Of a DNA stretch of 14,670 nucleotides, positions 6,096-12,138 are shown in pieces. Where the stretch lies: assembly GCA_023461115.1 (NCBI GenBank), contig JAEWOA010000299.1:1-14670 (forward strand). Reading direction: 5' to 3'. This DNA comes from Actinomycetes bacterium. Its GTDB lineage: Bacteria; Actinomycetota; Actinomycetes; Actinomycetales; Cellulomonadaceae. Positions within the stretch are counted from its first letter, which is position 1; every line of letters begins with the position of its first letter. Position numbers and translations under genes: made by a program. Under the pieces are notes generated by a model. The model made no database searches and was not told the DNA's origin. It saw only the letters and a list, made by a program, of their open reading frames with translations.

Positions 6096-6701
6096 TCAGT
6101 CGCGGTTGGCGATCGAGCCCTGGAACTTCACGACGACGGACCCATCCAAGCCGCCGAACGAGCTGGAGGCGTCAGCCGCGAGCGCAATCGTGAGGGTCGC
6201 GGCAACCGGGGCGCTTCCAGCGGCGAGCGTCGCCGGCGCACCGGTGATCGTGGCTGTAGCACCGTTGTCCGCGAACAGCTCTCCGGCAGCGATCACTGTC
6301 GGCGACGCGATCACCAGGTCGGAGGTACCCGAGTTGTTGAGCCACACGGGCACAGAGATCGAGTCCCCCGCGGTGAGGTTCTCGAACGCCTCCGGAGGAA
6401 CGGTCACGAAGTCTGTGTTGCCCGCGTCGCGCGGGTCCTCGTCCGTCGGAGCATCGAAGTCGTCGGAGTCCGGGGTGGCGCCATCGGCCACATAGAGGCC
6501 TCGGAGGTCGATAGCGGTCTCCGGGTCGACCGACGTGGCCGAAGCCTTGAACCACGCGTCGTCGGTCCATGCGGCCGAGGTTGCCGCGGCCGCCATGCCG
6601 ACCAGAGCAGCACCGGCGAGGGAGAACTTGACGATCGCGGCGCGCTTGCGCTTGCGCTCGTCCTTGCGGTCGTCGTCGACCGGGGTGATCTGGGTCGTCA
6701 T
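6096..6701 (-). CDS. TasA/camelysin-like exported protein 1
   Basis: First gene of the five-gene operon; 201 aa. The ATG at 6701 has AGGAG 7 nt upstream. The n-region is long and highly charged (DDDRKDERKRKR), then a hydrophobic core (25-40) and ATSAAWTDDAWF, the SipW-dependent signal region shared with the protein at 4309-4866. The mature part (about 150 aa) has no cysteine. It carries an acidic loop (79-92) and a beta-rich domain with the string VPVWLNNSGTSDLVI, parallel in position to TIELWNAGSAPLKLAW of the second protein. It ends GSVVVKFQGSIANRD, much as TasA-type sandwiches end in a strand. First place in the operon, a good ribosome site and a hairpin after the stop suggest it is the most abundant product and hence the likely main fibre subunit. 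TasA-family membership is inferred from signal, size and sipW context, not from a search. Confidence 0.9.
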   Translation of the reverse strand: MTTQITPVDDDRKDERKRKRAAIVKFSLAGAALVGMAAAATSAAWTDDAWFKASATSVDPETAIDLRGLYVADGATPDSDDFDAPTDEDPRDAGNTDFVTVPPEAFENLTAGDSISVPVWLNNSGTSDLVIASPTVIAAGELFADNGATATITGAPATLAAGSAPVAATLTIALAADASSSFGGLDGSVVVKFQGSIANRD

Positions 6702-6821
6702 GTCAGGCTCCTGAGTGGGCTACTTTCCGGTGGCCGGCGCAGATACGTGGCCGAGCGTGAAAGTACGGAACCTTTGGGCGCGGTCCACTCCCCCCCGGGG
6801 GTGCCTCCACCCAGGGCGCCC

Positions 6822-6835
6822 GAAGTGCCCACTTC
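6822..6835. repeat. Perfect dyad GAAGTG-CC-CACTTC, candidate operator
   Basis: Six-bp half sites with a 2-bp centre, about 120 bp upstream of the TasA-like start and about 60 bp upstream of the proposed -10. The size suits a dimeric helix-turn-helix regulator such as the NarL-type protein encoded nearby. No copy is seen in the kinase/regulator intergenic region, so the link is unproven. Confidence 0.45.
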
Positions 6836-6864
6836 TTTCACCCAGGAAATTTCGGCCTCAAGGG

Positions 6865-6892
6865 GCGCCAAACCGCCAATTCGGGCGGGCGC
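6865..6892 (-). terminator. Weak hairpin after the histidine kinase gene
   Basis: GCGCC (6865-6869) and CGCC (6874-6877) pair with GGCG (6884-6887) and GGCGC (6888-6892) around a 6-nt loop, with a 4-nt bulge. It lies about 40 bp beyond the kinase stop on the minus strand and has no T-tract. It may partly separate the kinase from the SipW/TasA operon, or allow readthrough. Confidence 0.3.
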
Positions 6893-6933
6893 ATATCACA
6901 TTCGCGATTGGTCCGATCGGGTGACGGCTCGTC

Positions 6934-8088
6934 TCACGCCCTACCGAGCGGTAACCACGCCTCAAGACGAGCGCCCGCCGCGTCGCCCGGCCGGAGCTCC
7001 ACGCGGCCGCCCACGAGCGAGAGCCGGTCGCGCAGGCGCGCCGTGCCGGACGCCACCCCGGCGGAGTCCGGGTCGAAGAGCGCGCCGTCGTTCTCGACGA
7101 GGAGGCGGAGCTCGCCGGACTCGTAGGACAACGCCACCGCGATGCTCGTCGCGAGCCCGTTCTTCAACGCGTTGGTGACGGCCTCCTCGACCACGCGCAC
7201 GGCCAACAGCCGCTCGTTCACGGTCAGCGTGCCCTGCGCGGGGTCGTCGAGCACGCGCACCTGCGGGGAGGCGGTCAGGCGCGTGGCGATCGTGGCGGGC
7301 AGCCTGCCCAGCAGCGCCCGGACCGCGGGGACGAGGCCGAGCTCCAGCCGGTCCGGGTACAGGATCCGGCTCATCTGCCGGACGTCGATCTCCCGCGACA
7401 CCTCGAGCTCGTCGCGCACCCAGCCGATCGTCGCGAGGTCGTCGGCGGACCACCCGGACGCGGCGCCGTGCGCCGCGAGCTCCGCGAGGCGCGCGTCGAC
7501 GACGACGAGCTTGCTCTGCAACGTGCCGTGCAGGCCCTCGGCGACCTCGCGGCGTACCCGGATCTCCTCGTCCTCGAGCGCGCGGACGGCGAGCTCGACG
7601 TGCACGACGTCGCGCTCGGCCCTGCGGACCGCGGCGCGGCTGCGGCGCCGCGTGAACACCGCCCACACGCCGATCACCGCGGACACCATCGCGATCACGA
7701 ACCCGGCGATCAGCTCGGAGTCGCGCGTCGCCTCGCCGGGGTGGACGTAGACGTCGAGGCCGAGCTGCAGCAGGTAGCGGGTCACCGAGCACGCCGCGGA
7801 CGCGATCGCGGCGCCGGCGACCATGCGCGGCCAGGACGACCACCGGTACACGCGCAACGCCCACATGGCGGCGATCAGCACGACGACGGCCGCGATGTTC
7901 GCGACGAGCCGCGTCCACAGCGGGACGTCGGCCCACTCCGGCACGAGCCGCGCGTAGACGTACGCCGACTGCACCGACGCGCCCACCGCGTAACCCGTGG
8001 CGACGATCGCCGTGGAGCGCAGCAGCGCCAGGCGGTCCGCGGCGACGTCCCCCGGGCGCCTCAAGGCGTCAGCCGGCTGATCCGTCAT
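6934..8088 (-). CDS. Membrane sensor histidine kinase (NarL-type partner)
   Basis: Sensor kinase, 384 aa, predicted to phosphorylate the divergent response regulator at 8169. The ATG at 8088 has GGGAG 5 nt upstream; the longer reading to 8166 would run through the divergent promoter. Four hydrophobic segments (about 24-47, 60-80, 88-112 and 126-146) form a membrane domain with little extracellular sequence, so it may sense a membrane signal. A coiled-coil-like stretch (150-180) leads to the HisKA_3-type box, with His187 in AEGLHGTLQSKL, and an ATPase domain with N box Asn306 (EEAVTNALKNG) and G1 region ENDGALFDP (332-340). The G2 box is weak: GVASGTARLRDRLSLVGG lacks the usual GxGL pattern. 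So ATP binding looks likely, but the lid is unusual. It lies 232 bp upstream of the SipW/TasA operon on the same strand. Confidence 0.9.
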   Translation of the reverse strand: MTDQPADALRRPGDVAADRLALLRSTAIVATGYAVGASVQSAYVYARLVPEWADVPLWTRLVANIAAVVVLIAAMWALRVYRWSSWPRMVAGAAIASAACSVTRYLLQLGLDVYVHPGEATRDSELIAGFVIAMVSAVIGVWAVFTRRRSRAAVRRAERDVVHVELAVRALEDEEIRVRREVAEGLHGTLQSKLVVVDARLAELAAHGAASGWSADDLATIGWVRDELEVSREIDVRQMSRILYPDRLELGLVPAVRALLGRLPATIATRLTASPQVRVLDDPAQGTLTVNERLLAVRVVEEAVTNALKNGLATSIAVALSYESGELRLLVENDGALFDPDSAGVASGTARLRDRLSLVGGRVELRPGDAAGARLEAWLPLGRA

Positions 8089-8155
8089 CGAACTCCCTCG
8101 TCGAGCACCGGGCGACACGCGGCCCGCCGCGCACTCCGCGCCGGCCGGGGACGAC

Positions 8156-8161
8156 GATACT
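8156..8161 (+). promoter_or_regulatory. -10-like box for a leaderless response regulator mRNA
   Basis: GATACT lies 7 nt before the ATG at 8169 and no Shine-Dalgarno is visible, which fits a leaderless transcript. The 80 bp between 8089 and 8168 must also hold the divergent kinase promoter, which I could not place. Confidence 0.5.
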
Positions 8162-8168
8162 GACACCG

Positions 8169-8840
8169 ATGAGCACGCCCCCCACCGCGCCGGTGCGAGT
8201 CGCCGTCGTCGAAGACCAGCCGCTGTTCCGGTCCATGCTGGAGCGCACCCTCGGCGAGACCGCGGGTCTGCAGGTCGTCGCGTCGATGGGCACGGCGACC
8301 GAGGCGCTGCGGGCGGTGCGGCCAGGTGTGGCGGACGTCGCAGTGCTGGACATCGACCTGCCCGACGGCAACGGCATCGCGTTGGGCGTGACGTTGCGCC
8401 GCCAGCAGCCCGGGCTCGGGATCCTGCTGCTCTCGGCGCACGACGCGATGGACCTGCTCCTGGACCTGCCGCCCGACGTCGCCGCCGGCTGGGGCTACCT
8501 GTCCAAGAACTCCTCGACGAGCGAGGAAGTGCTGATCACGGCTGTGCGCGGCGCCGCCGTCGGCGAGACGGTGCTCGATCCGGCGCTGCTGGACCGCGTG
8601 CAGCCGCGGGCCGGCTCGGACGTGGCGCGGCTGACCGACCGCCAGTACGAGGTGCTGCGGCTGCTGTCCACCGGGCTGTCGAACGCCGGCATCGGGGTGA
8701 AGCTCGGCATCACCGAGAAGTCGGTGCAGAACCACGTCAACGCGATGTACGCGACGCTCGGCATCGACGCCGACCCCACGCGCAACCCGCGCGTCACCGC
8801 GGCCTTGCGCCTGTTGGAGGAGACCGGCCCGGCCGCCTGA
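8169..8840 (+). CDS. NarL/FixJ-family response regulator
   Basis: DNA-binding response regulator, 223 aa, divergent from the histidine kinase at 6934-8088. The receiver domain (about 9-130) has acidic pair Glu15/Asp16, phospho-acceptor Asp61 (VLDIDLPDGNG), Ser89 (LLLSAHD) and Lys113 (GYLSKNSS), a complete set. A LuxR-type helix-turn-helix (about 154-198) reads LTDRQYEVLRLLSTG, then SNAGIGVKLGITEKSVQNHV with the recognition helix. The ATG at 8169 is supported by the -10-like box 7 nt upstream. The pair probably acts as a two-component system; its targets are unknown, but the surface-protein operon just beyond the kinase is the obvious candidate. The segment following the helix-turn-helix (DADPTRNPRVTAALRLL) is typical of regulators paired with this kinase class. 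The gene is followed by a loose inverted repeat (8844-8892) and then a tRNA. Confidence 0.93.
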   Translation: MSTPPTAPVRVAVVEDQPLFRSMLERTLGETAGLQVVASMGTATEALRAVRPGVADVAVLDIDLPDGNGIALGVTLRRQQPGLGILLLSAHDAMDLLLDLPPDVAAGWGYLSKNSSTSEEVLITAVRGAAVGETVLDPALLDRVQPRAGSDVARLTDRQYEVLRLLSTGLSNAGIGVKLGITEKSVQNHVNAMYATLGIDADPTRNPRVTAALRLLEETGPAA

Positions 8841-8843
8841 GCC

Positions 8844-8892
8844 GCCGGCACGGGCGAACACGACGAATCAGACCCGGCCACCCGTGCCCGGC
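8844..8892 (+). terminator. Loose inverted repeat after the response regulator
   Basis: GCCGGCACGGG (8844-8854) pairs with CCCGTGCCCGGC (8881-8892) with one bulged base and a 26-nt loop, just after the stop at 8840. The long loop and absent T-tract make termination only possible. Confidence 0.35.
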
Positions 8893-8903
8893 GAACGAGT
8901 CGG

Positions 8904-8909
8904 TAGGCT
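8904..8909 (+). promoter_or_regulatory. -10 box for tRNA-Thr
   Basis: TAGGCT lies 12 nt before the first tRNA base, a normal distance for a start near 8916 with a short processed leader. No recognisable -35 is seen, common in high-GC Gram-positives. Confidence 0.4.
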
Positions 8910-8921
8910 GTGCGCCGACTC

Positions 8922-8995
8922 GCCTCCTTAGCTCAGTTGGCCAGAGCACCTGTCTTGTAAACAGGGGGTCGTCGGTTCGAATCCGACAGGGGGCT
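8922..8995 (+). tRNA. tRNA-Thr (anticodon UGU)
   Basis: The full cloverleaf can be drawn. The acceptor stem GCCTCCT/AGGGGGC (8922-8928 with 8988-8994) has one T-G wobble. The D arm is GCTC/GAGC (8931-8934, 8944-8947). The anticodon stem CCTGT/ACAGG (8949-8953, 8961-8965) holds the loop CTTGTAA, anticodon TGT at 8956-8958. The T arm GTCGG/CCGAC (8971-8987) has loop TTCGAAT. The discriminator is T8995 and the CCA end is not encoded. It reads threonine codon ACA and possibly others by wobble. Confidence 0.97.
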
Positions 8996-9008
8996 CGCGA
9001 GGGCTCCA

Positions 9009-9052
9009 CGACGAAGGAGCGGTGACCCCGAGAGGTCACCGCTCCTTCGTCG
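9009..9052. terminator. Perfect 19-bp hairpin, bidirectional terminator
   Basis: The 19-nt arm 9009-9027 (CGACGAAGGAGCGGTGACC) is the exact complement of 9034-9052, with a 6-nt CCGAGA loop. It lies 13 bp after tRNA-Thr on the plus strand and 13 bp after the DsbA-like stop on the minus strand, where two transcripts converge. It has no clear T-tract, as is usual for hairpin terminators of high-GC Gram-positives. Confidence 0.85.
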
Positions 9053-9065
9053 TCGCCGGCCGGGC

Positions 9066-9989
9066 TCAGCCCTTCGCGGCCACCGCGTCCTCCACGGCCT
9101 GCTTCAAAGCGCCCTGGGTGTAGAGCAGCTGGCTGTCACCGTCGCCCGGCCACTCCTTGCCGTCGATGAAGATCTTCGGCGTGCCGACCTGGGTCTCCTT
9201 GGCCATCTGGCCGGTCGAGGCGGCCGCCCACGGCGCGAAGACGCGCCACGTGCCGCTCTCCTCCTTGTCGCCGACCTTGAAGGTGCCGTCGACGGTGTCC
9301 GTGAACTTCGCGGCGACCGCGGCGGGGACGCCGAGGTCGGTCGCGATCTTCGCGATCTCGTCGTCGGACAGGCCCTTCGTGTTCTCCTTGGGCTGGTTCG
9401 CGTACAGCGCGGTGATGAACGCCTGCACGTGCTCGGGGTCCTCGTCGGCGACGACACCGAGCGCGTTCATGGCGCGCGTCGAGTAGTGCGTGTCGCGCGA
9501 CATGTGGTCGAGGAAGGACACCGGGCGGTACAGCACGGTCACACCGTCCTCCGCGGCGAGCGTCGTGAGGTCGGCGGCGTTCGCCTGGTCGAACAGCCCG
9601 CAGTAGGGGCACATGAAGTCGAAGAACACCGACACGACGACGTCGTCGTCACCCGTGACCCCGACGCCCTCGTCGCTCACCGGGACGCCCCCGGTCTCCT
9701 GGTCCGCGGTCTTGGGCAGCTTCACGTCGGAGATCGCAGGCGCCTGGACCTCGCCGCTGGCGCTGCCGGCGAACGCGACGTCGCGGTACTGGGCCTGCGT
9801 GTCGGCCTTGTTCATGAACGTGAAGACCACGGCGCCGACGAGCGCGACGACCAGCACACCGATCGTGGTGCCCGCGATGATCTTGTTCCGCTTGGCCTTG
9901 CGCTCCTGCTCGATGCGCAGCGCGCGCGCCTTCTCACGCGCCTCGTCGCGGCGCTGCGACTTGCTCTGCCGCGGGTCGTTTGTCGGCAC
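9066..9989 (-). CDS. Membrane-anchored DsbA-like thioredoxin-fold protein
   Basis: Extracytoplasmic thiol-disulfide protein, 307 aa. The GTG at 9989 has GGGAG 7-8 nt upstream; the ATG-initiated extension to 10067 lacks one. A basic, highly charged cytoplasmic N-terminus (1-36, many Arg/Lys/Glu) precedes a single membrane anchor (37-59) and an outward-facing domain. The thioredoxin-fold part starts near 116 (DVVVSVFFDFMCPYCGLF) with active-site Cys127 and Cys130 (CPYC), followed by an alpha-helical insertion (about 165-255) and the cis-Pro loop GTPKIFIDG (Pro271). This layout fits the DsbA family with an N-terminal anchor common in actinobacteria, where it helps form disulfides in secreted proteins. 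Several cysteine-paired exported proteins in the window could be clients, though distance and strand give no direct link. It is preceded by the Ser/Thr kinase gene on the same strand, 126 bp upstream. Confidence 0.93.
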   Translation of the reverse strand: MPTNDPRQSKSQRRDEAREKARALRIEQERKAKRNKIIAGTTIGVLVVALVGAVVFTFMNKADTQAQYRDVAFAGSASGEVQAPAISDVKLPKTADQETGGVPVSDEGVGVTGDDDVVVSVFFDFMCPYCGLFDQANAADLTTLAAEDGVTVLYRPVSFLDHMSRDTHYSTRAMNALGVVADEDPEHVQAFITALYANQPKENTKGLSDDEIAKIATDLGVPAAVAAKFTDTVDGTFKVGDKEESGTWRVFAPWAAASTGQMAKETQVGTPKIFIDGKEWPGDGDSQLLYTQGALKQAVEDAVAAKG

Positions 9990-10065
9990 TGATCGTCTCC
10001 CTTGTCGTTGGCTCGTCGTCTCCCGGGCCCCCTGCTCGCGGCCATCGGCACGTACTGCCGGCGCC

Positions 10066-10071
10066 ACGCTA
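10066..10071 (-). promoter_or_regulatory. Possible -10 box for the DsbA-like gene
   Basis: TAGCGT on the minus strand, 76 bp before the GTG at 9989. This is the only good TAnnnT match in the 126-bp gap after the kinase stop. No -35 is clear. Confidence 0.3.
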
Positions 10072-10115
10072 TGCCGCGAACCTGGGCGTTCGCTGAAAGG
10101 AGCCTGGCGGTTCGG

Positions 10116-11987
10116 TCACGGAATCGTCGGCGTCGGCGCGGGCGTCCACACGATGTCCGCGCCGTTGGAGATCAGCGTGGCCACGACGAGCGCCGCCGCC
10201 AGGCACACGCCCACCAGCACCAACGCGCCGATCCGGCCCGGCGCCGCCACCGCGAGCAGGCGCCGCGCGCCCAACCGCGTCATGCGCGACAACGGCCCCC
10301 ACCACACCACCATGACGCCGAGGAACACGAGCGCGCCCACGTACACCGCGGCGGCCGTGCCCTGCAGCGGGTCGCCCGAGGACAGGTCGCCGATGTGCAG
10401 GGTCTCCTGCTCGACGAGCCAGACGAGCACGCCCCCGACGACGAGCATCACGCACATTCCCACGACGAGCGACGGGATCATCCCCAGCACCGTGCGGACG
10501 AAGTGCCAGGGACTCGTCGCGATCGCGAACACGGCGTCGCTCGGCCGCACCCCGGCCCGCTCGCGGCGCGCGTGCATGGACTCCACCGCGGTGCCGTAGG
10601 TGCGCTCGACGAGCATGAGGATCCCGACGACGAGCAACGTGATCGTCGGCGCGAGCGCGCCCGCGACGCCGACGAGCAGCGCGATCGCGAGCAGCGACCC
10701 GTACCGGCGCTCGACCGCGGGCCGCGCGTAGCCCGAGCCCTCGGCCTGCACGCCCTCGCTGGCGTCGAGGTCGTCCTCGATCCACTCGACGGTCGCGTCG
10801 TGGTAGATCAGGCGGCCGCGCTTGTCGTACTCCTCGTCACCGTCGGAGTCCTCGTCGTCGAACTCGTCGTCGTCGAAACCGTCGTGGTCGTCGTCGTACT
10901 CGTCGGGGCTCTCGTCGTCGGCCGGGTCCAGGTCGACGAGCGTCTCGCCCGCCTCGACCGCCATCACCCGGGTATTGCCGTCATTCACGGGCGCGCCGAC
11001 GCTCGCCTTGGGCGCACCCTTGCCGCCGGGCTTGCCGCCGGACGTGCGGGCGACCGCGACAGTCGCCGCCGCTGCGGCCATCACCTCGGTCGCGTCGACA
11101 CCCTCGTCCGGATCGTCGTCGCCCTCGTCGTCGTCCATCGCGAGCGCGAGCGTGCGGTCCAGGTCGGGCTCGTCGCCCTCGGCGGCGGCCAACGCGAGCG
11201 CGGCGACGAGGTCGTCGGGGTCCAGCCGCTCGTCGGGGTCGGCGGCCAACGCGTCCGCGAGCGCGCCCGCCGTCACGGGCCCGAGCCCGTCCAGGTCGAC
11301 GTCGCCCTTGCCGGCGCGCGCGAGCACCACCTCGACCGGGCGGACGCCGAAGGGCGCGCGGCCGGTCGCCGCGAACGCGAGGACGGCCGCCCAGCCCCAC
11401 AGGTCTGTGGCGGGGGTCGGGTCGGCGCCCGCGAGCAGCTCCGGCGCCAGGTACCCCGGCGTCCCGACGACGAGGCCCGTGGACGTCACGTCGGCGTCGT
11501 CGCCGGCGGCGCGCGCGACACCGAAGTCGATCAGCACCGGGCCGTGCTCGGCCACGATCACGTTGGACGGCTTGAGGTCGCGGTGCACCACCCCCGCGTC
11601 GTGGACCGCCGCGAGCGCGTCGCGCAGCCCGGCGGCCAGCTCGTGCAGCTCGTCGGCGGACAACGGGCCCTTGGCCCGCACGTGGTCCGCCAGGTTCAGC
11701 CCGTCGACCAGTTCGGTGACCAGGAACGCCTCGGTGGAGTCGGCCTCGGCGTCGAGCACCGCTGCGATCGCGGGGTGCTTGAGGCGTTGCAGCGCGACGA
11801 CCTCTCGGCGCAGACGCTCACGTGCCTGCGCGTCCGCCCCGATCTGCGGGTGCAGCAGCTTGAGCGCGACCGCCGCGCCGCCGTCGTCGACCGCGCGGTA
11901 CACCGTGCCCATGCCGCCGGAGCCGAGGGGCGCGACGATCGTGTAGCCGCCGATCTGAGATCCCGGCTCCAACCCGATGCGCTCCAT
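10116..11987 (-). CDS. Ser/Thr protein kinase with acidic linker and membrane domain
   Basis: PknB-like (Hanks-type) kinase, 623 aa. The ATG at 11987 is chosen because TACCGT lies 7 nt upstream (leaderless geometry); GTG 11996 would fall inside that box. The kinase domain (about 14-270) is complete: glycine loop GSGGMGTVY (22-30), Lys43, HRDLKPSN with catalytic Asp137 and Asn142, DFG (154-156), and the activation segment to APE (181-183), so it should be active. A long Asp/Glu-rich linker (about 285-300 and 352-388) follows, then four hydrophobic segments (about 430-461, 500-525, 545-563 and 586-607) and a short Pro-rich end. There are no extracellular PASTA repeats, unlike classic PknB. It is the only gene of its transcript before the DsbA-like gene and is divergent from otsA. 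Substrate unknown. Confidence 0.92.
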   Translation of the reverse strand: MERIGLEPGSQIGGYTIVAPLGSGGMGTVYRAVDDGGAAVALKLLHPQIGADAQARERLRREVVALQRLKHPAIAAVLDAEADSTEAFLVTELVDGLNLADHVRAKGPLSADELHELAAGLRDALAAVHDAGVVHRDLKPSNVIVAEHGPVLIDFGVARAAGDDADVTSTGLVVGTPGYLAPELLAGADPTPATDLWGWAAVLAFAATGRAPFGVRPVEVVLARAGKGDVDLDGLGPVTAGALADALAADPDERLDPDDLVAALALAAAEGDEPDLDRTLALAMDDDEGDDDPDEGVDATEVMAAAAATVAVARTSGGKPGGKGAPKASVGAPVNDGNTRVMAVEAGETLVDLDPADDESPDEYDDDHDGFDDDEFDDEDSDGDEEYDKRGRLIYHDATVEWIEDDLDASEGVQAEGSGYARPAVERRYGSLLAIALLVGVAGALAPTITLLVVGILMLVERTYGTAVESMHARRERAGVRPSDAVFAIATSPWHFVRTVLGMIPSLVVGMCVMLVVGGVLVWLVEQETLHIGDLSSGDPLQGTAAAVYVGALVFLGVMVVWWGPLSRMTRLGARRLLAVAAPGRIGALVLVGVCLAAALVVATLISNGADIVWTPAPTPTIP

Positions 11988-11994
11988 GCCCCGC

Positions 11995-12000
11995 ACGGTA
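11995..12000 (-). promoter_or_regulatory. -10 box for a leaderless kinase mRNA
   Basis: TACCGT on the minus strand, with 7 nt before the ATG at 11987. TACCGTGC recurs exactly before the GTG at 14401. This position argues for the 623-aa kinase and against the GTG at 11996. Confidence 0.55.
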
Positions 12001-12102
12001 GTCGCCAGGCACGCTCTTGGTCGGCGCTTTGCCGTCGAAGTCGCGCAGCGGCGCCGAAATGTGATGATCGCCCGAGCCTGGGCGGGTCCAGGCGCCAGCG
12101 GC

Positions 12103-12108
12103 TAGGGT
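12103..12108 (+). promoter_or_regulatory. otsA: -10 box for otsA
   Basis: TAGGGT, predicted start near 12115, leaving a leader of about 25 nt that holds TGGAG (12126-12130), 8 nt before the TTG at 12139. Confidence 0.5.
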
Positions 12109-12123
12109 CGGGGGCACCGACCC
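12105..12123. repeat. Inverted repeat overlapping the otsA -10
   Basis: GGGTCGG (12105-12111) and CCGACCC (12117-12123) around GGGCA. The dyad covers the proposed -10 and start site, where a repressor would act; it could also fold as a 7-bp hairpin if transcription starts further upstream. Confidence 0.45.
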
Positions 12124-12138
12124 CTCTGGAGCCACACT

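Larger units (their letters stand above)
6702..6933. promoter_or_regulatory. Upstream region of the five-gene SipW/TasA operon
   Basis: A 232-bp gene-free stretch between the histidine kinase stop and the first TasA-like gene, both on the minus strand, so it should hold the operon promoter. A possible minus-strand -10 is TACTTT (6765-6760); I see no convincing -35. It contains a 7-bp inverted repeat, TACTTTC at 6721-6727 and GAAAGTA at 6759-6765, a perfect dyad at 6822-6835, a small hairpin GGGTG-CCTC-CACCC at 6799-6812, and a bulged GC hairpin at 6865-6892 close to the kinase stop. Confidence 0.5.

Noticed and set aside
4309..6701. Camelysin-type metalloprotease activity for the TasA-like proteins
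   Set aside because: No HExxH or other zinc-site pattern is present in either sequence.
6791..6801. CCCCCGGGGG palindrome
   Set aside because: Homopolymer palindromes are expected by chance at this GC content; the flanks do not extend the symmetry.
8922..8995. tRNA-Thr 3' end as an integration site
   Set aside because: No duplicated tRNA end, integrase or change in gene style is seen on either side.
10780..10940. GTC/GAC trinucleotide run taken as a microsatellite
   Set aside because: It encodes the Asp/Glu linker of the kinase in frame, so it is explained by coding.
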